Shown here: positions 1-5,098 of the stretch, in pieces
Layout of the letters: every line of letters starts with the position of its first letter
Numbering within the stretch: position 1 is the stretch's first letter
From: an uncultured bacterium
GTDB lineage: Bacteria > Bacillota > Clostridia > Lachnospirales > Lachnospiraceae
Direction of reading: 5' to 3'
Length of the DNA: 5,098 bases
NCBI GenBank assembly: GCA_947071365.1
Contig: CAMTFT010000176.1
Location: 1 to 5,098 of the forward strand
Position numbers and translations under genes: made by a program
Notes under the pieces: generated by a model
Database searches by the model: none
Seen by the model: the letters and a program-made list of their open reading frames with translations, nothing else
Told to the model about the DNA's origin: nothing

Positions 1-23
1 ACTTTTTAGCTAATCTACTCAGC

Positions 24-30
24 AAGGAGG
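24..30 (+). promoter_or_regulatory. Shine-Dalgarno site of pyrB
   Basis: AAGGAGG lies five bases before the ATG at 36, a near-perfect anti-16S match at normal spacing. It favours this start over the in-frame ATG at residue 5 (position 48), for which the spacing would be too long. The other bases of 1-35 show no promoter or terminator; the true leader lies upstream of the window. Confidence 0.85.
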
Positions 31-35
31 ATACT

Positions 36-956
36 ATGAGACATTTAATGAGCCCATTGGACTTTTCGGTGGAAGAGCTCGACAGACTTCTCAATCTGGC
101 AAGTGATATTAAGGCAAATCCCGGAAAATATGCACATGCATGTGAAGGCAAGAAAATAGCCACTTTATTTTATGAACCAAGTACACGTACCCGACTCAGT
201 TTCGAAGCAGCAATGTTGAATCTGGGTGGCAGCGTACTTGGTTTTTCTTCGGCCGATTGCAGTTCTGCTGCAAAGGGAGAAAGCGTTTCTGATACGATCC
301 GCGTCATCTCCTGCTACGCAGATATCTGCGCGATGCGTCATCCGAAGGAAGGCGCTCCGCTGGTCGCTTCCATGAAATCTTCGATCCCTGTGATCAATGC
401 CGGCGACGGTGGACATCAGCATCCGACCCAGACACTGACTGACCTCTTGACCATCCGTTCCCTGAAAGGGCGTCTCGATAATTTTACTATTGGCCTCTGC
501 GGCGACCTGAAATTCGGGCGTACCGTACATTCTCTGATCCAGGCCCTGATCCGTTACCCCAATGTCAATTTTGTTCTTATCTCCCCGGAGGAGCTTCGTA
601 TCCCGGACAATATCCGAGATGATGTCCTTCGCAAGAACAATCAGAATTTCAAAGAGGTTGTCCGCCTGGAGGATGCTATTCCTGAACTGGACATGCTCTA
701 CATGACCCGTGTTCAGAAGGAACGTTTCTTCAATGAAGAGGACTACGTTCGCATGAAGGACTTCTACATTTTGGACAGAGAAAAAATGAAGCTGGCAAAA
801 CCTGACATGTATGTTCTTCATCCGCTCCCGAGAGTCAACGAAATCTCCGTTGAAGTGGACGATGACCCGAGAGCCGCATATTTCAAACAGGTACAGTATG
901 GCGTATACGTCAGAATGGCATTGATTCTCACATTATTGGAGGTGGAAGTATGTTAA
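36..956 (+). CDS. pyrB: Aspartate carbamoyltransferase catalytic chain
   Basis: This enzyme condenses carbamoyl phosphate with L-aspartate to give N-carbamoyl-L-aspartate, the committed step of de novo pyrimidine synthesis in the cytoplasm. The protein is 306 residues, close to the 311 of the E. coli chain. Seen directly: the carbamoyl-phosphate loop STRTR at 49-53 inside [12 protein letters not shown]76 and K80 in the mobile loop that reaches the neighbouring subunit, MRHPKEG with R101 at 100-106, HQHPTQT at 127-133 (H129, Q132), [12 protein letters not shown] with R162 at 156-167, the aspartate-binding TRVQKER at 224-230 (R225, Q227) and HPLPR at 262-266. All equivalents of the E. coli active-site residues appear present, so it should be active. 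It is the type that pairs with a regulatory chain, and pyrI follows with its ATG seven bases inside the end of this gene. Not an ornithine carbamoyltransferase: the aspartate-loop motif is of ATCase type. Confidence 0.98.
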   Translation: MRHLMSPLDFSVEELDRLLNLASDIKANPGKYAHACEGKKIATLFYEPSTRTRLSFEAAMLNLGGSVLGFSSADCSSAAKGESVSDTIRVISCYADICAMRHPKEGAPLVASMKSSIPVINAGDGGHQHPTQTLTDLLTIRSLKGRLDNFTIGLCGDLKFGRTVHSLIQALIRYPNVNFVLISPEELRIPDNIRDDVLRKNNQNFKEVVRLEDAIPELDMLYMTRVQKERFFNEEDYVRMKDFYILDREKMKLAKPDMYVLHPLPRVNEISVEVDDDPRAAYFKQVQYGVYVRMALILTLLEVEVC

Positions 957-1390
957 ACGTCGGACAGTTAAATGAAGGAGTTGTTTTGGATCACATTGAA
1001 GCCGGAAAGTCCATGTCTATCTACAAATACCTGAAGCTGGACCGTATGGACTGCTGTGTAGCCATCATTAAAAATGCCCACAGCAACAAAATGGGCAAAA
1101 AGGATATTATCAAGGTAGAATGCCCCATTGACCAGCTTGACCTGAATGTGCTCGGCTTTATTGACCACCGCATTACAGTCAATATTATTCAGGATGGAAC
1201 GATCGTTTCGAAAAAAGATCTTAAGCTTCCGAAGAAGCTGGTGAACATCATTCACTGCAAGAATCCGCGATGCATCACCTCCATTGAACAGGAGCTGGAT
1301 CACGTCTTCTTCCTTGCCGATGAAGAAAAAGAAGTCTACCGCTGCCAGTACTGTGAGGAAAAGTACCGCAGCTCGCGAAAGAAAAAATAG
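950..1390 (+). CDS. pyrI: Aspartate carbamoyltransferase regulatory chain
   Basis: Regulatory subunit that binds nucleotide effectors and joins PyrB trimers into the allosteric holoenzyme. It is 146 residues, against 153 in E. coli. The C-terminal zinc site is intact: C103, C108, C132 and C135, with the same CX4C-X23-CX2C spacing as E. coli C109/C114/C138/C141; this domain contacts PyrB. In the N-terminal nucleotide domain, D14-H15, K55 and K88 align with E. coli D19-H20, K60 and K94, so effector binding is likely kept. The E. coli Y89 position is a glycine (G83), so effector preference may differ. The start is set by GGAGG at 938-942, seven bases before the ATG, and the gene overlaps the end of pyrB, which suggests coupled translation and near-equal amounts of both chains. 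The tail is basic (RSSRKKK). Confidence 0.97.
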   Translation: MLNVGQLNEGVVLDHIEAGKSMSIYKYLKLDRMDCCVAIIKNAHSNKMGKKDIIKVECPIDQLDLNVLGFIDHRITVNIIQDGTIVSKKDLKLPKKLVNIIHCKNPRCITSIEQELDHVFFLADEEKEVYRCQYCEEKYRSSRKKK

Positions 1391-1412
1391 CAGGAAGACA
1401 GGAGGTAGCAAT

Positions 1413-1898
1413 ATGCCTTATACAATGAGACGCAGCAACAGAATGCTCGATGAGAAAAGCGCGCTTCGCATCCTGCAGGACGGAGAATACGGAATCCTCT
1501 CCACCTGCGGGGAAGACGGATATCCCTACGGAGTTCCCGTCAATTACGTCTTTTCAGAGGGCAGGATCTTCTTTCACTGTGCCGCCAATGCCGGACATAA
1601 GCTGGCAAACCTGCGTTTCTGTGATAAAGTATGCTTTACAGTTGTTGGCAGCCACAGCGTAGATGAGGCCGGCTTCACAGACCGCTATGAAAGCGTCATC
1701 TGTTTCGGAACTGCCAGGCTCCTTGCGGACGATACCCAAAAACGCAGCGCCCTGCTGGCCCTGGTGGAAAAATATTCCCCCAATCATCGCGAACAGGGGC
1801 TGAAGCTTATCGAATCTGCACTTTCCAGAACAGACATCTGTGAAATTGCGATAACCGCCATGTCATCAAAGGGAAACCGGAAGGATGCCACAAATTAA
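1413..1898 (+). CDS. Pyridoxamine 5'-phosphate oxidase family (Nim-like) protein
   Basis: A 161-residue single-domain protein of the split-barrel PNPOx-like superfamily, nearest in style to the nitroimidazole-resistance (NimA-like) flavoproteins common in Clostridia. Seen directly: an N-terminal MRRSNR box (5-10), then GILSTCGEDGYPYGVPVNYV (27-46), an FFHCA strand with H55 (53-57), GHKLANL (61-67), KVCFTVVG (72-79) and YESVICFGTARLL (92-104). This order of strands is typical of the family. It probably binds FMN or a related cofactor, but the substrate cannot be told, and drug resistance should not be assumed from this similarity. True PNPO activity is unlikely at this length. The start is set by GGAGG at 1401-1405, seven bases before the ATG; the frame stays open 129 bases further upstream, but only inside pyrI. 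It follows pyrI by 22 bases and is very likely co-transcribed with pyrBI. Confidence 0.9.
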   Translation: MPYTMRRSNRMLDEKSALRILQDGEYGILSTCGEDGYPYGVPVNYVFSEGRIFFHCAANAGHKLANLRFCDKVCFTVVGSHSVDEAGFTDRYESVICFGTARLLADDTQKRSALLALVEKYSPNHREQGLKLIESALSRTDICEIAITAMSSKGNRKDATN

Positions 1899-1924
1899 TA
1901 TAAAGGATGCCACAGATTAATATA
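1881..1924 (+). repeat. 22-bp tandem duplication across the stop codon
   Basis: Two adjacent 22-base copies, 1881-1902 and 1903-1924, differ by one base (A at 1893, G at 1915). The core reads AAGGATGCCACA followed by A-or-G, then ATTAATATA. The first copy codes for the last residues KDATN and the TAA stop at 1896-1898; the second lies wholly after the stop, in a different frame. This looks like a recent slippage or duplication event in the spacer before the terminator. No function is evident. Confidence 0.9.
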
Positions 1925-1931
1925 AAGACAC

Positions 1932-1979
1932 GGGCCGCAGTATCGTCTGATATTTTCCGATGATCCCGCGGCCCTTTTT
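1932..1979 (+). terminator. Rho-independent terminator after the pyrBI run
   Basis: GGGCCGC at 1932-1938 pairs with GCGGCCC at 1968-1974, followed at once by five T (1975-1979). Beyond a 3x3 internal loop, ATCGTC (1942-1947) pairs with GATGAT (1959-1964) with one G-U pair, closing an 11-base loop, so the hairpin is long. It stands in the 94-base gap between two convergent genes. For the minus-strand glycerate kinase the same hairpin is followed by GTGTCTTTATATT, a poor U-tract, so it may act weakly in both directions. Confidence 0.88.
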
Positions 1980-1992
1980 CTGCCAGACACTT

Positions 1993-3114
1993 TTATATTT
2001 TATACAGACGCAGTATGCTGTCCATGGTCTTCTCCAGATTCTCTGCACTTTGATATCTGGATTCACAAAAATCCACAGCCTGCCGGTTGATACTGAATAT
2101 GGAGTTGACACCGTGACGGTAGATCTCTTCCGCTCCGTCTCCTATGGAGCCCACCACAGCTACCACCGGAACACCCATCTTTTTCGCATGTCCCGCTACT
2201 CCCATGATCACCTTACCGCGAAGGCTCTGACTGTCGATCCGTCCCTCTCCGGTAAATACGATATCCGCGTCCTCCAGCATACGGTCAAACTGTACCAGAT
2301 CCAGAACCGTCTCGATTCCTGACCGCAGCGTTCCGCCAAGAAAAGCGACAACTCCAGCGCCAAGCCCTCCTGCCGCCCCGGCTCCCGCCATATCGTCCAC
2401 CTGAAGCGCAAAACTTTCTTTTATTACCCGGGCCAACGCCCTCAGATTTCTATCGAGAAGCTCCACACACGCTTCATCCGCTCCCTTTTGAGGCGCAAAC
2501 ACGTATGCAGCCCCATTTTCGCCGTAAAAGGGATTGTCCACATCACACATGGCAGTCACTTCAATTCCCCGCAGGAGCTTTTGCACTGCTGTGTTATCGA
2601 TTCTGGAGATCTCCGTCATCTCATCCGCCTGCGGCGCGAACTCCGCCCCGTTCCTGTCGTAAAAACGTGCGCCCAGAGCCCTTGCCATTCCAATTCCCGC
2701 GTCATTCGTGCAGCTTCCGCCCAGACCAATGATGATCCTCCGGCACCCGTGCTCTGCTGCATGACGAATCAGCGCCCCCAGGCCATACGTCGTTGCCCTG
2801 CGTGGATTCAGCCGCCCCTCTGCCAGAGGAAGCCCCGTCACAGATGCCATCTCTATTATGGCTGTCTCCTGTATTTTTGCGTAATGCGCCCGGAGCGGCG
2901 CACCGAAGGGGCCTGTGGATTCCACTTCCACTCTCTGCGCATTCATTGCATGTGCGAAGCAGTCCACTGTTCCCTCGCCTCCGTCTGCCACGGGCACCGT
3001 ATGTATCTCGCAGTCGGAGAAATGATACCGCACTGCCTTTTCCATAATCGTGCAAATCTGCACCGCACTTAACGTTCCTTTATAAGAATCCGGTATAATG
3101 ATACACTTTTTCAT
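1993..3114 (-). CDS. Glycerate kinase (GarK/GlxK family)
   Basis: A 373-residue protein of the bacterial glycerate kinase family (type of E. coli GarK and GlxK), which phosphorylates D-glycerate with ATP, in E. coli to 2-phosphoglycerate, feeding lower glycolysis. Length is normal for the family. Seen directly: PDSYKGTLSA at 8-17, PVADGGEGT at 41-49, GLGGSCTNDAG at 130-140, CDVDNPFYGENGA at 190-202, APQKGAD at 207-213, the glycine-rich GAGAAGGLGAG at 244-254 and TGEGRIDSQS at 288-297. No break or missing block is seen. The start ATG shares its A with the folA stop (TAATG), and the only upstream purine run is a weak GAGAAAAA, so translation is probably coupled to folA. It is the last gene of the minus-strand operon. 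No glycerate or glyoxylate pathway partner is in view, so the source of its substrate is unknown. Confidence 0.95.
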   Translation of the reverse strand: MKKCIIIPDSYKGTLSAVQICTIMEKAVRYHFSDCEIHTVPVADGGEGTVDCFAHAMNAQRVEVESTGPFGAPLRAHYAKIQETAIIEMASVTGLPLAEGRLNPRRATTYGLGALIRHAAEHGCRRIIIGLGGSCTNDAGIGMARALGARFYDRNGAEFAPQADEMTEISRIDNTAVQKLLRGIEVTAMCDVDNPFYGENGAAYVFAPQKGADEACVELLDRNLRALARVIKESFALQVDDMAGAGAAGGLGAGVVAFLGGTLRSGIETVLDLVQFDRMLEDADIVFTGEGRIDSQSLRGKVIMGVAGHAKKMGVPVVAVVGSIGDGAEEIYRHGVNSIFSINRQAVDFCESRYQSAENLEKTMDSILRLYKI

Positions 3115-3602
3115 TATTTTTTCTCGTATTTCAGGAAGGTATACTCCAAATCAAAATACGTCTGTTCCTCGCTGTCCGCAGTAATCCTCCACTCCTCCAT
3201 TTCATCCAGATTCGGGAAATATGCATCCGCCTCGTATGCGTGATCGATCTTCGTCACATGAGCTACGCTGCAATATGGCAGGAACTGACGGTAAATGCTT
3301 TCGCCGCCGATGATATAAATGTCCTCATCCGCGTATTTTTTCAGCTCCTCCAGAACCTCCTCCAAAGAATGCAGCACGATCGCTCCCTTCGCATGGAAGG
3401 ATGGATTCTTCGTCAGCACAATATTTGTCCTGTTCTTAAGGGGAAGGCCATTCGGAAAGCTCTCAAGCGTCTTTCTTCCCATGACTACCACCTTTCCGGA
3501 GGTCGTTTCCCGGAAAAATTTCATATCTGCCGGAATGCTCACCAGCAGCTTGTTGTTGCATCCGATTCCCCAGTTTTTGTCTACTGCTACTATAAGATTC
3601 AT
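3114..3602 (-). CDS. folA: Dihydrofolate reductase
   Basis: NADPH-dependent reduction of dihydrofolate to tetrahydrofolate; the target of trimethoprim. The 162 residues fit the usual bacterial length of about 160. Seen directly: WGIG at 11-14 of the Met20-loop region, IPADMKFFR at 23-31 with the catalytic acid D26 (E. coli D27) and F30, GKVVVMGRKTLESF at 36-49 (NADPH-binding GRKT), R58 for the substrate glutamate tail, YIIGGESIYRQFLP at 96-109 with the Gly-Gly turn and Y104, and T117. The position of E. coli W22 is V21 here. The ATG directly follows the TAG of the DUF3783 gene, with AGGAG at 3610-3614 seven bases upstream. It lies in one operon with thyA, whose product dihydrofolate it recycles. 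Confidence 0.97.
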   Translation of the reverse strand: MNLIVAVDKNWGIGCNNKLLVSIPADMKFFRETTSGKVVVMGRKTLESFPNGLPLKNRTNIVLTKNPSFHAKGAIVLHSLEEVLEELKKYADEDIYIIGGESIYRQFLPYCSVAHVTKIDHAYEADAYFPNLDEMEEWRITADSEEQTYFDLEYTFLKYEKK

Positions 3603-4094
3603 CTACTTTCTCCTCTCCATCATCATAGCTGTGTGTTCCCGAACCAGTTCCTGCGTAAGCTGGTACACGGTCCAGGTATAATTGTACGGCGTCAGGATCG
3701 CTTTCAGCGGAACCGGAGCAATGCCGGCCATCCGCCAAGCGCCAAGAAACATATCAAGGCCCTCACTGGAGATTCCGGAAAATACCACGATTTCCGGCTG
3801 ACGGTATCCCGCCGGAGATCTTTCTGCTATCCCGTCGCTTCCTGCCGCCTCATTATTCTTTTCTTTCGTAGGATATTTTCCATCTATCCCCGCAAGTTTT
3901 CCCACAAATTCATCCGCGTCGGACTCTCTCAAAAGCCTCGTTTTATATCCGAACTGCCCGCAGAGCATTTTGATCTGCCGGGATTTCCCCTCATCCTTCG
4001 TACAATACAGCACCAGCGGCTGCGGTTCTGATACACTGCCCTTTACCGGCTTACTCATGATTCCTGCAAAACTCCTTTCCCATTCTTCTTCCAT
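3603..4094 (-). CDS. DUF3783 domain-containing protein, function unknown
   Basis: A 163-residue protein (150 from the later start) recognised by its C-terminal half as the DUF3783 family of Clostridia: EIVVFSGISSEGLDMFL at 101-117, VPLKAILTPYNYTW at 128-141, then a helix YQLTQELVREH at 144-154. The N-terminal part, EPQPLVLYCTKDEGKSRQI at 23-41, looks like a first strand and helix. Residues 71-98 are a polar, probably loose linker. No signal peptide, membrane segment or known catalytic motif is seen. The family has no assigned function that I know of. Two starts are possible: ATG at 4094, with GGGAG at 4105-4109, and ATG at 4058 (residue 13), with AGGA at 4062-4065 and AAAGGAG at 4072-4078, neither ideally spaced. 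I give the longer one. It sits between thyA and folA and abuts folA exactly, so a link to dTMP or folate metabolism is possible but is inference only. Confidence 0.82.
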   Translation of the reverse strand: MEEEWERSFAGIMSKPVKGSVSEPQPLVLYCTKDEGKSRQIKMLCGQFGYKTRLLRESDADEFVGKLAGIDGKYPTKEKNNEAAGSDGIAERSPAGYRQPEIVVFSGISSEGLDMFLGAWRMAGIAPVPLKAILTPYNYTWTVYQLTQELVREHTAMMMERRK

Positions 4095-4117
4095 CCGCGA
4101 TCTTCTCCCGCCTGCAT
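4055..4117 (-). other. Possible 20-codon leader ORF before the DUF3783 gene
   Basis: An ATG at 4117-4115 opens a 20-codon frame that ends in TGA at 4057-4055. That stop overlaps the alternative DUF3783 start ATG at 4058-4056 as ATGA, the usual layout for coupled translation. AGGA of the adjoining 17-bp repeat lies four bases before this ATG, a tight but possible ribosome binding site. The peptide is basic and polar and I recognise no family. It overlaps the longer DUF3783 start in another frame, so both cannot be fully used. An ORF this short could well be chance. Confidence 0.2.
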
Positions 4118-4118
4118 C

Positions 4119-4186
4119 TTTTCCTGTCGGCGGCCTTTTCCTGTCGGCGGCCTTTTCTAGTCTGTGGCCTTTTCCGGTCTGCGGCC
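4119..4186 (-). repeat. Four 17-bp tandem repeats between thyA and DUF3783 gene
   Basis: Units at 4119-4135, 4136-4152, 4153-4169 and 4170-4186. The first two are identical on the plus strand (TTTTCCTGTCGGCGGCC); the third differs at four bases and the fourth at two. A degenerate fifth copy with two extra bases runs to 4205 and contains the thyA stop codon at 4196-4198. Read in the gene direction, each unit is GGCC, a variable GC-rich part, then GGAAAA or AGAAAA. The array fills most of the 101-base thyA to DUF3783 spacer. The unit is not a multiple of three, and the repeated GGCC allows several weak hairpins but no clear terminator. No -35/-10 promoter pair is seen here. Confidence 0.9.
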
Positions 4187-4195
4187 TTTTCCCGC

Positions 4196-5044
4196 CTATA
4201 CGGCCACCGGAATATTTTTGATCTGCGGCCCCGTCACGTAATTTTCCACATGAAGGTCATCCACCGTAAATGCATAAAAATCCGTCACATCCGGGCTCAG
4301 CCACACCTTTGGAGCGGGATACGCTTCCCTCGTGATCAGCTCCCGCACCAACGGAATATGGCGGTCATAAATATGAGCATCCGCAATCACATGCACCAGC
4401 TCTCCGGCTTCCATGTTGCAGCACTGGGCCATCATATGCACCAGAAGGGCGTACTGCGCCACATTCCAGTTATTAGCAGTCAGCACATCCTGCGAACGCT
4501 GATTCAGGATCGCATTCAGCGTCAGCCTGTCTTTGCCCTTCTCCTTCGTCACATTGAAGGTCATGCTGTAGGCGCACGGGTAAAGGTTCATCTCGTGCAG
4601 ATCGCTGTGTACGTAAATGTTTGTCATGATCCTGCGGCTGTAGGGATTGTTTTTCAGATCGTACAGCACACGGTCCACCTGATCCATCATGCCTTCCCGG
4701 TACTGATGCTTCACCTGAAGCTGATAGCCGTACGCCTTTCCGATACTTCCCTTCTCATCCGCCCAACTGTCCCAGATATGGCTTCCAAGGTCGTGAATAT
4801 TGTTCGATTTTTTCTGCCAGATCCACAGAAGCTCGTCAAAAGCGTTCTTAAGCCCCGTCCGCCGCAGCGTCATAGCCGGAAACTCCCGGCGCAGATCATA
4901 ACGGTTCACAACGCCAAAACGCTTGATCGTATAGGCGTAGGAGCCATCTTCCCATTTCGGGCGCACTTTTTCTCCTTCTGTACTGACCCCGTTTTCCAGA
5001 ATATCATGGCACATGTCAATAAAAACTTCGTCTGCGTAGCTCAT
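4196..5044 (-). CDS. thyA: Thymidylate synthase ThyA
   Basis: Folate-dependent methylation of dUMP to dTMP, using methylene-tetrahydrofolate and releasing dihydrofolate for FolA. The protein is 282 residues from MSYADEV, slightly longer than the 264 of E. coli ThyA. Seen directly: R28 (E. coli R21), ELLWIWQ at 71-77 with E71, IWDSWADEKG at 90-99, the partner-subunit arginines R137-R138 in YSRR, the nucleophile C157 in LYPCAYSMTF, NQRSQD at 181-186 with R183, N194 in NWNVAQYALL (the E. coli N177 position that selects dUMP over dCMP), DAHIY at 222-226 with H224 and Y226, and the C-terminal IPVAV. Two oddities: the usual PCH is PCA, and the RTGTGT loop is replaced by RPKWEDGSYAYT. The start at 5044 is chosen because the longer frame from 5068 translates adapter sequence. 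Only nine native bases, GAGAAAAGG, remain upstream, so the ribosome binding site is cut and the promoter is missing. Confidence 0.95.
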   Translation of the reverse strand: MSYADEVFIDMCHDILENGVSTEGEKVRPKWEDGSYAYTIKRFGVVNRYDLRREFPAMTLRRTGLKNAFDELLWIWQKKSNNIHDLGSHIWDSWADEKGSIGKAYGYQLQVKHQYREGMMDQVDRVLYDLKNNPYSRRIMTNIYVHSDLHEMNLYPCAYSMTFNVTKEKGKDRLTLNAILNQRSQDVLTANNWNVAQYALLVHMMAQCCNMEAGELVHVIADAHIYDRHIPLVRELITREAYPAPKVWLSPDVTDFYAFTVDDLHVENYVTGPQIKNIPVAV

Positions 5045-5053
5045 CCTTTTCTC

Positions 5054-5098
5054 CTGTCTCTTATACACATCTCCGAGCCCACGAGACGGAGCTACATC
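5054..5098. other. Illumina Nextera adapter remnant (not genomic)
   Basis: Positions 5054-5072 (CTGTCTCTTATACACATCT) equal the 19-base Tn5 mosaic end used in Nextera libraries. Positions 5073-5087 (CCGAGCCCACGAGAC) continue as the Nextera read-2 adapter. GGAGCTAC at 5088-5095 sits exactly where the i7 index belongs and, from memory, equals Nextera XT v2 index N718. ATC at 5096-5098 begins the following P7-side sequence. The order and lack of any gap make chance impossible. Genomic sequence ends at about 5053; a few bases at the join could be shared. Confidence 0.98.

Noticed and set aside
165..821. 218-codon open frame on the minus strand opposite pyrB
   Set aside because: It is antisense to a gene with every ATCase motif, shows no recognisable domain and has no credible ribosome binding site; a shadow frame.
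968..1411. 147-codon open frame on the minus strand opposite pyrI
   Set aside because: Phe- and Leu-rich translation arising from the complement of Lys- and Glu-rich coding sequence; no family resemblance.
1284..1412. In-frame upstream extension of the Nim-like protein, or a pyrI fusion by frameshift at the A-run near 1381-1387
   Set aside because: The extension lies inside pyrI in another frame, and the ATG at 1413 has a perfect GGAGG at seven bases. Both proteins have complete family lengths, so no shift is needed.
2488..3072. 194-codon open frame on the plus strand opposite glycerate kinase
   Set aside because: Cys- and His-rich translation antisense to conserved kinase motifs; no homology recognised and no ribosome binding site.
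3094..3099. TATAAT on the plus strand as a possible -10 box
   Set aside because: It lies within the start of the glycerate kinase gene on the opposite strand, has no TTGACA-like box at 16-18 bases upstream and leads to no plus-strand gene.
3240..4031. 263-codon open frame on the plus strand across folA and the DUF3783 gene
   Set aside because: It crosses two clear minus-strand genes and their junction; the composition is that of a reverse-complement shadow.
4119..4205. CRISPR array or intrinsic terminator in the thyA to DUF3783 spacer
   Set aside because: Units of 17 bases abut with no spacers, so not CRISPR. The short GGCC pairings give no stable stem followed by a U-tract in the gene direction.
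5054..5072. Tn5 or other transposon end as a real mobile element
   Set aside because: The mosaic end is followed directly by synthetic read-2 adapter and index, so it is library sequence, not a natural insertion.

Overview
The window reads as one assembled contig end from a Gram-positive anaerobe of the class Clostridia, most likely a gut Lachnospiraceae. This is inferred from strong AGGAGG-type Shine-Dalgarno sites, the pyrB-pyrI pair, a Nim-like flavoprotein, and the style of the ThyA, DHFR and DUF3783 proteins; no rRNA or marker gene is present to fix the taxon. Genes cover almost everything. No gap between genes exceeds about 100 bases, and no tRNA, rRNA, CRISPR array, insertion sequence or prophage gene is visible.

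Plus strand, 1-1979: a compact three-gene run of pyrB (catalytic chain of aspartate carbamoyltransferase), pyrI (its zinc-binding regulatory chain, start overlapping the pyrB stop) and a small PNPOx/Nim-like putative flavoprotein. Each has a good ribosome binding site. The run ends in a 22-bp tandem duplication spanning the last stop codon, then a strong rho-independent terminator at 1932-1979. The first 35 bases are only the end of the pyrB leader, so the promoter and any attenuator lie outside the window.

Minus strand, 5044 down to 1993: a convergent gene set thyA, a DUF3783 protein, folA (dihydrofolate reductase) and a glycerate kinase. The last three are packed without gaps (stop next to start, then a TAATG overlap), so they are almost certainly one transcript. 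ThyA makes dTMP and oxidises methylene-tetrahydrofolate to dihydrofolate, which FolA reduces again, so the two form the classic dTMP/folate cycle. With pyrBI across the convergent junction, the window is rich in pyrimidine nucleotide synthesis. The roles of the DUF3783 protein and of glycerate kinase in this setting are unknown. The only notable non-coding stretch of that operon, 4095-4195, holds four 17-bp tandem repeats and a possible 20-codon leader ORF.

The last 45 bases (5054-5098) are not genome. They match the Illumina Nextera transposon end, the read-2 adapter, an 8-base index and the first bases of the flanking adapter. They add a false eight-residue extension to ThyA if the longest reading frame is taken. 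I found no convincing new multi-gene system. The points most worth following are the adapter artefact, the repeat-bearing leader between thyA and the DUF3783 gene, and the DUF3783 protein lodged between the two dTMP-cycle enzymes.
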